A DNA stretch of 12,029 bases from JBBQSN01 sp038213835 (GTDB lineage Bacteria > Actinomycetota > Actinomycetes > Actinomycetales > CAWJMD01), in assembly GCA_038213835.1 (NCBI GenBank), contig JBBQSN010000111.1:1-12029 (forward strand). Direction: 5' to 3'. Under the pieces are notes generated by a model. The model worked only from the letters and a program-made list of their open reading frames with translations, was not told the DNA's origin and did not search any database. Positions 1-7,061 of this stretch are shown piece after piece (positions within the stretch are counted from its first letter, which is position 1; every line of letters starts with the position of its first letter). Both the position numbers and the translations under genes were made by a program.

Positions 1-278
1 TGAGACCCGGCACCGGGCCTTGAGCAGGTTCACCGTGCGGGCACCCTGCCGGCCGTGTGCGTCCGGGACCTCACGGCCGATGTTCTCGCGCAGCAGCACG
101 CCCCGGGCCGCCTCGACCCGACCCGCCTGACCGGTCAACCCACCAGGACCTCGGTCACCTCGGTGTCGGACAGCGACCACACCGACGCCCCCAGGACCAG
201 GTCCAGGCCCTGACGGACCATGGCCAGACCGGCGCGGGCCGGGTGCCCCGACCACTGCCCCACCAGCTCCGCCACCAT
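1..278 (-). pseudogene. DUF222/HNH endonuclease-like protein, N-terminal part, frameshifted and cut by the window edge
   Basis: The minus strand opens with ATG at 276-278 and reads MVAELVGQWSGHPARAGLAM, continuing through a DxVLGASVWSLSDTEVTEVLVG stretch to a TGA at 135-137. Moving by one base at that point restores a convincing continuation (TGQAGRVEAARGVLLREN, then IGREVPDAHGRQGARTVNLL) that stays open to base 1. This is how the DUF222 proteins of high-GC actinobacteria begin; they usually carry a C-terminal HNH nuclease motif, which would lie outside the window. The expected codon series at the break is GGT-CTG-ACC but the sequence has GGT-TGACC, so one base (probably C) is missing. Either the gene is decayed or this is a sequencing or assembly error. 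Such genes are multicopy in these genomes (REP13E12-like in mycobacteria) and their role is poorly known. The family call rests on recognising the pattern, not on a search. Confidence 0.68.
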
Positions 279-329
279 ACCTCAAGAGTAGAGACCACCA
301 CCGACAACCGCTGCCCCCCAACAGCTATC

Positions 330-368
330 GGTGGACAACTTGTTCCACGAACGTGAGCCTGTGGACAA
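330..368 (-). promoter_or_regulatory. Pair of DnaA-box-like 9-mers, 30 bp apart
   Basis: The minus strand carries TTGTCCACA at 360-368 and TTGTCCACC at 330-338, in the same orientation with starts exactly 30 bp apart. TTGTCCACA is the preferred DnaA box of high-GC actinobacteria. The pair lies in the 291-bp gene-free stretch between the DUF222 gene start (278) and the DUF402 gene end (570). Two boxes without an AT-rich unwinding region or dnaA/dnaN neighbours do not make an origin. They could be a DnaA-responsive promoter element for the DUF222 gene, a titration site, or chance. The 9-mers are seen directly; any binding is inference. Confidence 0.35.
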
Positions 369-534
369 CTCCGCGAAGCGAGAGGGTCGGGCCCTGCTGC
401 CGGCATCCGTGCCTCGATCGCTCCCGTCGGCCACGGCAGAGGGAGGCCGCCAGCTGATGACTGCCTTCGGCCGTGTCGGGCAGGTCGCTGGCGGCGGCTG
501 AGGTCGCGTGCGCCGACGACTCGGGCCTTTCGTA

Positions 535-557
535 CCCCGGCCGGCTCACGGCCGGGG
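535..557 (-). terminator. GC-rich hairpin downstream of the DUF402 gene
   Basis: A perfect 8-bp inverted repeat (CCCCGGCC at 535-542, GGCCGGGG at 550-557) encloses a 7-base loop and begins 12 bp past the DUF402 stop codon. No U-run follows on the minus-strand transcript, which is common for the hairpin-only terminators suggested in high-GC actinobacteria. It is the natural end of the cysS-rlmB-DUF402 transcript. Confidence 0.5.
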
Positions 558-569
558 GACGACAGCCGC

Positions 570-1100
570 TCAGCGCAGGCGCCGGGCCGCGTCCATCCAC
601 CGGCGGCCCACGTCGCCGAACGGCTCGCGATCCTCCCGCACCCGCTCGTGCACCCAGCGGCACGACTCCTCGGCGAGGGAGACGACCTCGGGCGGGTAGC
701 CGTAGGTGACCTGGTGCTCGGCGAACTCGTCCTCGTCGTCGACGTAGACGGTGCCGTCGGTGAGCCGCACCACGTCCAGGTCGAGGTCGACCGCAGACAT
801 CGAGGTCGGTGTCGTCCACACAGGCACGGTCGTCATGTCGACGTAGACCTCGGCACCGGGGTCGTCGGCTCCGCGCGCGTTGAAGCTCGCCACGTACCCG
901 CGATCGGGCGGCACCAGCAGCGCCCACGGGAAGCCGAGCACCACGCTCAGGCCGGGACGCGAGACCTCCTGGTCCGCCACGGACCCGAACCAGCGGCCGT
1001 GCTCGTCCTCGCCGATGGGCTGGGCCCACATCGTCCAGTGTCGACGGCCGTCGAACTTGCTGAACCGCAGGTCGACGGCGTCCGACGGACGATCAGGCAC
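570..1100 (-). CDS. DUF402 domain protein (FomD-like barrel family)
   Basis: This 176-residue protein starts at GTG 1098-1100, eight bases inside the end of rlmB, so it is probably translated together with it. The central and C-terminal parts carry the DUF402 signature: VYVDMTTVPVW near residues 86-95, then acidic VDLDLDVVRLTDGTVYVDDE at about 104-123 followed by FAEHQVTYGYP near 126-136, and a helical tail rich in Glu and Arg. Acidic residues of this kind bind metal in the studied members FomD (phosphonate CMP-ester hydrolysis) and staphylococcal Ntdp (nucleoside tri- and diphosphate hydrolysis). The role in actinobacterial members next to rlmB is unknown; a nucleotide or RNA-linked phosphohydrolase is plausible. 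No signal peptide or membrane segment is seen, so it should be cytoplasmic. The domain assignment is fairly secure, the function is not. Confidence 0.8.
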   Translation of the reverse strand: MPDRPSDAVDLRFSKFDGRRHWTMWAQPIGEDEHGRWFGSVADQEVSRPGLSVVLGFPWALLVPPDRGYVASFNARGADDPGAEVYVDMTTVPVWTTPTSMSAVDLDLDVVRLTDGTVYVDDEDEFAEHQVTYGYPPEVVSLAEESCRWVHERVREDREPFGDVGRRWMDAARRLR

Positions 1101-2052
1101 GGCGCTGGCGGGCGATCTCGTACAGGGCCACGCCCGCCGCGACGCCCGCGTTGAGCGACTCGGTCGAGGACTCCATCGGGATCGAGACGACCTGGTCGCA
1201 GCTCTCGCGCACCAGCCGCGACAGGCCCTTGCCCTCGGAGCCGACGACCACGACGACGGGCTCCTTCGCCAGGGCGAGCCCGGGGAGCAGCACGTCGCCG
1301 TCGGCGTCGAGACCGACCACGAAGCAGCCTGCCTTCTTCAGCGCGTCCAGGGCCCGGTTCAGGTTGGTGACCTGGGCGACCCGGACCCGGGCGGCCGCCC
1401 CGGCCGACGTCTTCCACGCCGAGGCGGTCATGCCCGCGGCGCGGCGCTCGGGCACGACGACCCCGTGCGCTCCGAAGGCGGCCGCGGACCGCACCACCGC
1501 ACCGAGGTTGCGCGGGTCGGTGATGTTGTCGAGGACGACGAGCAAGGGCGCCTGCCCGACCTTCGCGGCGATCTCGAGCAGGTCGTCGAGGTCCGCGTAC
1601 TTGTACGCGGGGACCTGCAGGGCGAGCCCCTGGTGGATCGCGCCGTCCGTGAGCCGGTCGAGGTCGAGCTTGGAGGCCTCCATCAGCGCCAGACCGCGGT
1701 CACCGGCCGCCTTGAGGGCCTCCTTGACCCGCTCGTCGGAGTCGATCCGCGAGGCGATGTAGAGCGCGGTCGCGGGGATGTCGGCACGCAGCGCCTCCAC
1801 CACGGAGTTGCGGCCGGCCACGAACTCGGTGGAGCCCTTGGTGCCGGCGCGTCGCGGCCGTCCGCCCGGACCCGTTGCGGGAGCGCGCTTGTCGGCGACC
1901 TTCTTGCGCTTGTGCGCCGCGTGGTACTCGCGGTCCTCGGCCCTGGGCGTGGGGCCCTTGCCCTCCAGGCCGCGCTTGATCCGTCCGCCGGAGCCGGCGG
2001 TGGGCTTGCTGCTCTTGCGCACGGCACCCCTGCGCTGGGAGTTGCCTGGCAT
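1093..2052 (-). CDS. rlmB: 23S rRNA (guanosine-2'-O-)-methyltransferase RlmB, SpoU/TrmH family
   Basis: The 319-residue protein starts at ATG 2050-2052, whose A is the last base of the cysS stop (TGATG, one-base overlap). Residues 1-74 form a low-complexity, Lys/Arg-rich tail typical of actinobacterial copies. The SpoU substrate-binding domain begins near FVAGRNSVVEAL (77-88). The knotted SPOUT catalytic domain shows motif 1 DNITDPRNLGAVVRSA (175-190), with the conserved N and R, motif 2 VVVVVGSEGKGLS (266-278), and motif 3 SIPMESSTESLNAGVAAGVA (290-309). The family uses S-adenosylmethionine to methylate a ribose 2'-OH in 23S rRNA (Gm2251 in E. coli) or a related tRNA site; the exact target here cannot be read from sequence. 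Placement after cysS is the usual arrangement in Actinobacteria. Confidence 0.93.
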   Translation of the reverse strand: MPGNSQRRGAVRKSSKPTAGSGGRIKRGLEGKGPTPRAEDREYHAAHKRKKVADKRAPATGPGGRPRRAGTKGSTEFVAGRNSVVEALRADIPATALYIASRIDSDERVKEALKAAGDRGLALMEASKLDLDRLTDGAIHQGLALQVPAYKYADLDDLLEIAAKVGQAPLLVVLDNITDPRNLGAVVRSAAAFGAHGVVVPERRAAGMTASAWKTSAGAAARVRVAQVTNLNRALDALKKAGCFVVGLDADGDVLLPGLALAKEPVVVVVGSEGKGLSRLVRESCDQVVSIPMESSTESLNAGVAAGVALYEIARQRRA

Positions 2053-3530
2053 CAGTCCTCGTTCCGGTCGGTGCCCGCAGCGAGCGGGCTGGTCACTGAC
2101 AGGGGGTGCAGGTGCCACGTCGGACCGTCCAGTCCGTCCGTGACCTCGACGCCTGCTGCGACCAGGCGGTCGCGCACGGCGTCGGCGGTGGCCCAGTCCT
2201 TCGCGGCCCGGGCAGCGGCGCGCTCGTCGAGCTGGGCCCGCACCAGAACGTCGAGGGCCGACATCGCTGCGCTGTCGGAGCGCGCGGCGCCGGCCCACGG
2301 GTCCTCCATCGGGTTGATGCCGAGCACGCTCGTCATCGCCGAGACGGCGCCGAAGGCCTCGAGGGCACCGGCGCGGTCGCCCCGGTCGAGGGCGGTGTTG
2401 CCGTCGCGGACGGTGTCGTGGACGACCGCCAGGGCTGCCGAGACGTTGAGGTCGTCGTCCATCGCGCGGTCGAACTCCGCGGGCCGCACCGGGGAGGGGG
2501 CGAGCCGGCCACCGGTACCGGCCGACGACGAGCTCCCCGCGCGCTGCAGGAAGCCCTCGATCCGGGCCATCGCCGAGGCCGCCTCGACCAGCGAGGCGTC
2601 GTGGTACTCGATGTTGGAGCGGTAGTGGGCTGCACCCAGGTAGTACCGCAGGTCGAGCGGACGCACCCGCTCCAGGACGTTCGACACCAGCAGCGAGTTG
2701 CCCAGCGACTTGCTCATCTTCTCGCCACCGGTGGTGACCCAGGCGTTGTGCAGCCAGAACCTGGCGAACGGGTACCCCGCCGCGCGCGACTGCGCCTGCT
2801 CGTTCTCGTGGTGCGGGAAGCGCAGGTCGAGGCCACCGCCGTGGATGTCGAGCTCCGGCCCCAGGTAGCGGTGGATCATCGCCGAGCACTCCAGGTGCCA
2901 CCCCGGACGGCCGACCCCGAACGGCGTGGGCCAGGAGGCGGTGCCCGGCTCGTCCGGCTTCACCGACTTCCACAGCGCGAAGTCGCGCGGGTCGCGCTTG
3001 CCGCGCGGGTCGGCGTCCTCGGCCGGCGCCATGTCGTCCAACCGCTGGTGGGTGAGCTCGCCGTAGTCCTCCCAGGACCGGACGTCGAAGTACACGTCGC
3101 TGGACCCGTCCGTCGCGCGGTACGCGTGCCCGCGGTCGATCAGCCGCTCGACCATCGTCACCATCTCGGTGACGTGCCCCGTGGCGCGCGGCTCGTAGGT
3201 GGGCCGGCGCAGCCCGACGGCGTCGTAGGCGGCGGTGAAGCCGCGCTCGTGCTGCAGCGCCCAGGCCCACCACTGCACACCCGCGTCGCGGCTCTTGGCC
3301 AGGATCTTGTCGTCGATGTCGGTGACGTTGCGCACGAACGTGACGTCGTACCCGTGCCCGGCCTCGAGCCAGCGCCACAGCTGGTCGAACGCCATGGCCG
3401 AGCGAAGGTGCCCGATGTGGGGGTCGGACTGCACCGTCGCCCCGCACAGGTACAGACCCACCCGTCCGTCCACGAGCGGGACGAAGTCCCGCACGGAGGC
3501 GGTGGCGGTGTCGTACAGGCGCAGGCTCAC
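2052..3530 (-). CDS. cysS: Cysteinyl-tRNA synthetase
   Basis: The 492-residue class Ia synthetase charges tRNA-Cys with cysteine using ATP. The HIGH motif is at 38-41 (PHIGHLRSAM) and KMSKS at 271-275. The zinc ligands that select cysteine are all present: C29, C215 (WHLEC), H240 and E244 (FPHHENE), with the same 25- and 4-residue spacings as in the E. coli enzyme. The C-terminal DALR-like anticodon region follows at about 340-470, with VDGLDGPTWHLHP near the end. The start is GTG at 3528-3530 behind a G-run that can serve as ribosome-binding site. MshC, the mycothiol ligase related to CysS, is excluded because this protein has the full-length anticodon-binding half and sits in the cysS-rlmB context. 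ispD and ispF, often just upstream in actinobacteria, are absent here; a divergent transporter takes their place. Confidence 0.95.
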   Translation of the reverse strand: MSLRLYDTATASVRDFVPLVDGRVGLYLCGATVQSDPHIGHLRSAMAFDQLWRWLEAGHGYDVTFVRNVTDIDDKILAKSRDAGVQWWAWALQHERGFTAAYDAVGLRRPTYEPRATGHVTEMVTMVERLIDRGHAYRATDGSSDVYFDVRSWEDYGELTHQRLDDMAPAEDADPRGKRDPRDFALWKSVKPDEPGTASWPTPFGVGRPGWHLECSAMIHRYLGPELDIHGGGLDLRFPHHENEQAQSRAAGYPFARFWLHNAWVTTGGEKMSKSLGNSLLVSNVLERVRPLDLRYYLGAAHYRSNIEYHDASLVEAASAMARIEGFLQRAGSSSSAGTGGRLAPSPVRPAEFDRAMDDDLNVSAALAVVHDTVRDGNTALDRGDRAGALEAFGAVSAMTSVLGINPMEDPWAGAARSDSAAMSALDVLVRAQLDERAAARAAKDWATADAVRDRLVAAGVEVTDGLDGPTWHLHPLSVTSPLAAGTDRNED

Positions 3531-3544
3531 CCCCCCAGGTTATC

Positions 3545-3561
3545 GAGGAGCGCGGCTCCTC
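3545..3561. repeat. Perfect 7-bp inverted repeat between cysS and the divergent ABC operon
   Basis: GAGGAGC (3545-3551) and GCTCCTC (3555-3561) are separated by GCG and begin 15 bp upstream of the cysS GTG. In the cysS transcript this would fold into a compact stem close to the ribosome-binding G-run, so it could affect translation start or transcript stability. It could equally be an operator for either divergent gene. Nothing else in the 133-bp intergenic region (3531-3663) is recognisable; I see no T-box features. Confidence 0.4.
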
Positions 3562-3663
3562 CCGTCCACGCTCGGGGTCGACCCAGGGTCGTCCCCGATA
3601 CAGGGCGTTCACACGGGGCACGTAGCGTCCCTGGTGAAGCACCGACCGATCGAGGGATGGACC

Positions 3664-4458
3664 GTGACCGAGCAGACCCGCACCATCGACGACATGGCCC
3701 GGCACGCAGCAGGCGACAGGACGCGCACCGGCCCCGAACCGGCGGCCCAGGCGGTCGACGTGCACCGGCACTACGGTGCCGGCGAGAACCTCGTCCGGGC
3801 CCTGGACGGCGTCAGCGTGACGTTCCCCGCCGGTGGCTTCACCGCCATCATGGGACCCTCCGGGTCGGGGAAGTCGACGCTCATGCACTGCCTCGCCGGT
3901 CTCGACCGGGCCACGTCCGGGCGGGTGCTGATCGGCGACGTCGACCTCGGGGCGCTCAACGACAAGGCGATGACCCGGCTGCGCCGCGACCGGCTGGGGT
4001 TCGTCTTCCAGTCCTTCAACCTGGTGCCGACGCTCACCGCGATCGAGAACATCACGCTCCCGCTCGACATCGCGGGCCGCAAGCCGGACCAGGAGTGGCT
4101 CGACGAGGTGGTCGACACGCTGGGGATCCGGGACCGGCTCAAGCACCGGCCGTCGGAGCTGTCGGGCGGGCAGCAGCAGCGCGTGGCGTGCGCCCGGGCC
4201 CTGGCCAGCCGTCCCGACGTCATCTTCGGCGACGAACCCACCGGCAACCTGGACTCGCGCTCGAGCGGCGAGGTGCTCGGCATCCTGCGCAGCAGCGTCG
4301 ACGAGATGGGGCAGACCGTCGTCATCGTCACCCACGACCCGCGCGCCGCATCGACGGCCGACCGGGTGGTGTTCCTGGCCGACGGCCGGATCGCGGGCGA
4401 GATGGCCGACCCCACCCAGGAGTCGGTCCTCGACGCGATGAAGTCGATGGAGGGCTGA
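3664..4458 (+). CDS. ABC transporter ATP-binding protein, MacB/LolD type
   Basis: This 264-residue ATPase drives a MacB/LolCDE-type exporter with the permease that follows 3 bp later. Visible motifs are Walker A GPSGSGKST (64-72), Q-loop Q116 in FVFQSFNLVPTL, signature LSGGQQQR (166-173), Walker B VIFGDEPTG (186-194, with D190 and catalytic E191), D-loop NLDS (195-198), and switch H224 (VTHDPR). The phrase QSFNLVPTLTAIENITLPL is characteristic of this class. The start chosen is GTG 3664, with GAGGGA at 3652-3657 as ribosome-binding site; an ATG at 3694 is a weaker alternative without one. The first ~28 residues are a hydrophilic Arg/Thr-rich extension. The protein is cytoplasmic, bound to the membrane complex. 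The substrate cannot be read from the sequence: lipoprotein, lipid, peptide or drug export, or cell-envelope stress response, are all possible. Confidence 0.93.
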   Translation: MTEQTRTIDDMARHAAGDRTRTGPEPAAQAVDVHRHYGAGENLVRALDGVSVTFPAGGFTAIMGPSGSGKSTLMHCLAGLDRATSGRVLIGDVDLGALNDKAMTRLRRDRLGFVFQSFNLVPTLTAIENITLPLDIAGRKPDQEWLDEVVDTLGIRDRLKHRPSELSGGQQQRVACARALASRPDVIFGDEPTGNLDSRSSGEVLGILRSSVDEMGQTVVIVTHDPRAASTADRVVFLADGRIAGEMADPTQESVLDAMKSMEG

Positions 4459-4461
4459 CCC

Positions 4462-6978
4462 GTGTCGTCCGCGATGCGCAAGGTCTCCTTGCGGGGTCTC
4501 GCCGCGCACAAGGTGCGCTTCAGCCTCACGGTGCTGTCGGTGGTGCTGGGCACCGCCTTCGTCGCCGCCTCGTTCGTCTTCACCCAGATGCTGGGCAACA
4601 GCTTCGACGACATCGTCGAGCTGTCCAGCGACGGCGTCGCGGTCCAGGTGCTGCCCACCGAGGAGCTCAGCGCCGGCGTCCCGCTCGCGCTGGTCGAGGC
4701 CGTCCACGACGTCGAGGGGGTGCGCGCCGTCGAGCCCACGACGGCGGGCGCGCTCACCCTGGTCGGCTCGGACGGCAAGGCCGTGGGCAGCGGAGGCGCG
4801 CCGTCGGTGGGATTCGGGTGGGTGAGCGGTGCCGACGCGGTGAGCCAGGCGGGACGCCTGACCGACGGCCGGGCACCGGAGGCCGCCGACGAGATCGTGG
4901 TCAACGCCTCCGCCGCCGAGAAGGCCGGCCTGGGGGTCGGTGACGTCACGCAGGTCATCCCGCAGTCGGGCAGCCCGCTGGACGTCGAGGTGGTCGGCAT
5001 CCACGACTCCGACGTCGCCGGGCTCGGTGGCTTCATCGGCATCGGGTTCGCGCCGGAGCGCGCGATCGAGCTGTTCACGGACGGGGTCAACGCGAGCGAC
5101 CTGCTGGTGGCGGCCGACGCGGGGGTCGACGAGCAGGTCATCACCGACCGGGTCGCCGCGGTGCTCCCGGACGGGATGACCGCCCGGTCCGGCTCCGAGC
5201 TGCGCGAGGAGAGCACGACCGAGTTCCAGACCGCCCTGACGTTCATCAACGCCTTCCTGTCGGCGTTCGGCGTGATCGCCCTGGTGGTGGGCTCGTTCAT
5301 CATCGCCAACACGTTCTCGATGGTCGTGGCGCAGCGTTCCCGCGAGATGGCGCTGCTGCGGGCGGTCGGGGCCAGCCGCGGCCAGGTCACCCGGTCGGTC
5401 GCCGTCGAGGCCCTGCTCGTGGGCGTCTTCGGCTCGGCGCTCGGCCTGGCCGCCGGGTTCGGTCTCTCGAAGGCGCTGTCGTCGGTGCTGTCGGCGCTCG
5501 GCAGCGGCATCCCGATCAGCGGCCAGAGCCTCAGCCTGCAGACCGTGCTGGTGACGATGGGGGTCGGGGTCGGCATCACGTTCCTGGCGGCGATCGTCCC
5601 CGCCCGCCGGGCCGGGCGGGTGGCGCCGGTAGAGGCGATGCGTGGCGAGTTCGCTTCTCCCAGCAGTGATCACACCCTCCGGCTGGTCGCGAGCTTCTTC
5701 CTGCTGGCGGCTGGCTCGTTCGCGACCTGGGTCGGCGTCACGAGCAGCAACGAGACCTGGCTCGGGGCAGGTTTCCTCGGGGTGGCCGCCACCGTCGTGA
5801 TCATGTCCCCGATCCTGGCGCCGCTGGTGTTCTCCGTCATCGGTCCGGTGCTGGCGCGACCGTTCGGATCGATCGGTCGCATGGCCCGCGGCAACGCGGC
5901 GCGCAACCCGCGTCGCACCGCCGCCACGGCTCTGGCCCTCGCGCTCGGGCTCGCGCTGGTCACCGTGTTCTCGATCGTGGGGGCGTCCGCGAAGGCGAGC
6001 CTCACCCAGATCGCGAACTCCGGGATGCGCTGGGACTTCGTCGTGGGCGGCCCGCAGGGCCAGCCCGTCCCCGAGGGCGTGCTCGACGCCCTCGACACGG
6101 TGCAGGACGCCGGCACCGTGGTGGCGGTGCGTGCCGCTCCCGCGCTCGTGGACGGCGAGGTGGCCTTCGGGTTCGGCATGTCCGGCGACGTGAACGCGGC
6201 GATCGACCTCGACCTGGTCGACGGCGAGCCCGACGTCTCCGACACCACGATCCTGCTGAACGAGGACACGGCGCTCGCGAACGGCTGGGAGGTGGGTGAC
6301 GACATCACCCTCACGGTGCCGGGCCAGGCCGAGGTGGCGCAGCGAGTCGCCGGCATCTACCAGAGCGAGTACTTCTCGGGCTGGATCGTCAGCGGCGTGA
6401 CCGCCGACCTTCTGGTGCCGGAGCAGCAGCGCGCGGTGTTCCAGGCGTTCGTGGTGGGCGCCGACGGCACGGACCTGCCGCAGCTGCAGTCCGACCTGCG
6501 CGAGGCCGTGGCGCCGTACCTCACCACGACGGTCGACGACCGCGAGGAGTTCACGGCCTCGCTGACCTCCCAGGTCGACCTGCTGCTCGGCATCCTGTAC
6601 GGCCTGCTCGCGCTCGCGGTGGTGATCTCGATCCTGGGCATCGTCAACACCCTCGGCCTGTCGGTGGTGGAACGGCGCCGCGAGATCGGGATGCTCCGCG
6701 CGGTGGGCATGCAGCGCAGCCAGGTGCGCAAGGCCATCTACGTCGAGTCGGTGCTGATCTCGGTCTACGGCGCGATCATCGGTCTCGGGCTCGGGCTGGG
6801 CTTCGGGTACCTGTTCGCCCGCAGCCTGGCCGAGGACGGGCTCGACATCACGGTGGTCCCCTGGGACCAGGCCGCGCTCTTCCTCGTCGTCGCCGCGGTC
6901 GTCGGCGTGCTGGCGGCCCTGTGGCCAGGGCACCGCGCCGCCATGACGCGCCCCCTGGAGGCGATCGCCGCCGAGTGA
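4462..6978 (+). CDS. ABC transporter permease with two FtsX-like/MacB_PCD modules
   Basis: The 838-residue protein starts at GTG 4462, three bases after the ATPase stop, with a GGAGGG site inside the end of that gene. It has two repeats of the FtsX/MacB plan. In the first, one membrane segment (about 20-41) is followed by a ~215-residue extracytoplasmic domain (SAGVPLALVEAVHDVEGVRA onward), then three segments (about 261-285, 311-337, 360-382). Two extra segments (about 404-428 and 435-459) link to the second module: a segment near 490-512, a second external domain, and three more in the last ~130 residues. The coupling motif to the ATPase occurs twice, as EMALLRAVGASRGQV and EIGMLRAVGMQRSQV. 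This gives about ten membrane segments, as in large actinobacterial FtsX-family permeases. No periplasmic adaptor or regulator is adjacent. Substrate unknown. Confidence 0.9.
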   Translation: MSSAMRKVSLRGLAAHKVRFSLTVLSVVLGTAFVAASFVFTQMLGNSFDDIVELSSDGVAVQVLPTEELSAGVPLALVEAVHDVEGVRAVEPTTAGALTLVGSDGKAVGSGGAPSVGFGWVSGADAVSQAGRLTDGRAPEAADEIVVNASAAEKAGLGVGDVTQVIPQSGSPLDVEVVGIHDSDVAGLGGFIGIGFAPERAIELFTDGVNASDLLVAADAGVDEQVITDRVAAVLPDGMTARSGSELREESTTEFQTALTFINAFLSAFGVIALVVGSFIIANTFSMVVAQRSREMALLRAVGASRGQVTRSVAVEALLVGVFGSALGLAAGFGLSKALSSVLSALGSGIPISGQSLSLQTVLVTMGVGVGITFLAAIVPARRAGRVAPVEAMRGEFASPSSDHTLRLVASFFLLAAGSFATWVGVTSSNETWLGAGFLGVAATVVIMSPILAPLVFSVIGPVLARPFGSIGRMARGNAARNPRRTAATALALALGLALVTVFSIVGASAKASLTQIANSGMRWDFVVGGPQGQPVPEGVLDALDTVQDAGTVVAVRAAPALVDGEVAFGFGMSGDVNAAIDLDLVDGEPDVSDTTILLNEDTALANGWEVGDDITLTVPGQAEVAQRVAGIYQSEYFSGWIVSGVTADLLVPEQQRAVFQAFVVGADGTDLPQLQSDLREAVAPYLTTTVDDREEFTASLTSQVDLLLGILYGLLALAVVISILGIVNTLGLSVVERRREIGMLRAVGMQRSQVRKAIYVESVLISVYGAIIGLGLGLGFGYLFARSLAEDGLDITVVPWDQAALFLVVAAVVGVLAALWPGHRAAMTRPLEAIAAE

Positions 6979-7061
6979 GCGCCGGCGTCGCCGGGTAGGT
7001 TCGACGGGTGGGGCCCGCACGCGGTCCGTCCCACGAGAGTCCCGCCGAACCGGAGGTCGTC

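Noticed and set aside
279..569. Replication origin, tRNA or small RNA in the gene-free stretch
   Set aside because: Only two DnaA-like boxes are present, with no AT-rich region and no dnaA or dnaN neighbours. Reading both strands I found no cloverleaf or T-loop consensus, and the hairpin at 535-557 is better explained as a transcript end.
3531..3663. T-box riboswitch controlling cysS
   Set aside because: The leader is too short and lacks the T-box sequence, a specifier-loop stem and an antiterminator; only a simple 7-bp inverted repeat is present.
2106..4943. A 945-codon plus-strand open frame opposite cysS and out of frame with the ABC genes
   Set aside because: Its composition is typical of GC-driven spurious frames (Arg, Gly, Pro, Val, His repeats), and it conflicts with cysS on one strand and with the ATPase and permease in another frame.
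1093..7020. A 1975-codon open frame on the minus strand running through cysS, the ABC operon and beyond
   Set aside because: Only its 3' end (1093-2052) is a real gene, rlmB. The rest is a high-GC antisense shadow: low-complexity Arg/His/Asp/Gly composition, no recognisable domain, and it opposes genes with complete motif sets.
7008..7061. Longer mscR product beginning at GTG 7008
   Set aside because: The extra 18 residues (GPARGPSHESPAEPEVVV) are not family-like. A good GGAGG lies 5 bp before GTG 7062, which gives the normal family length.
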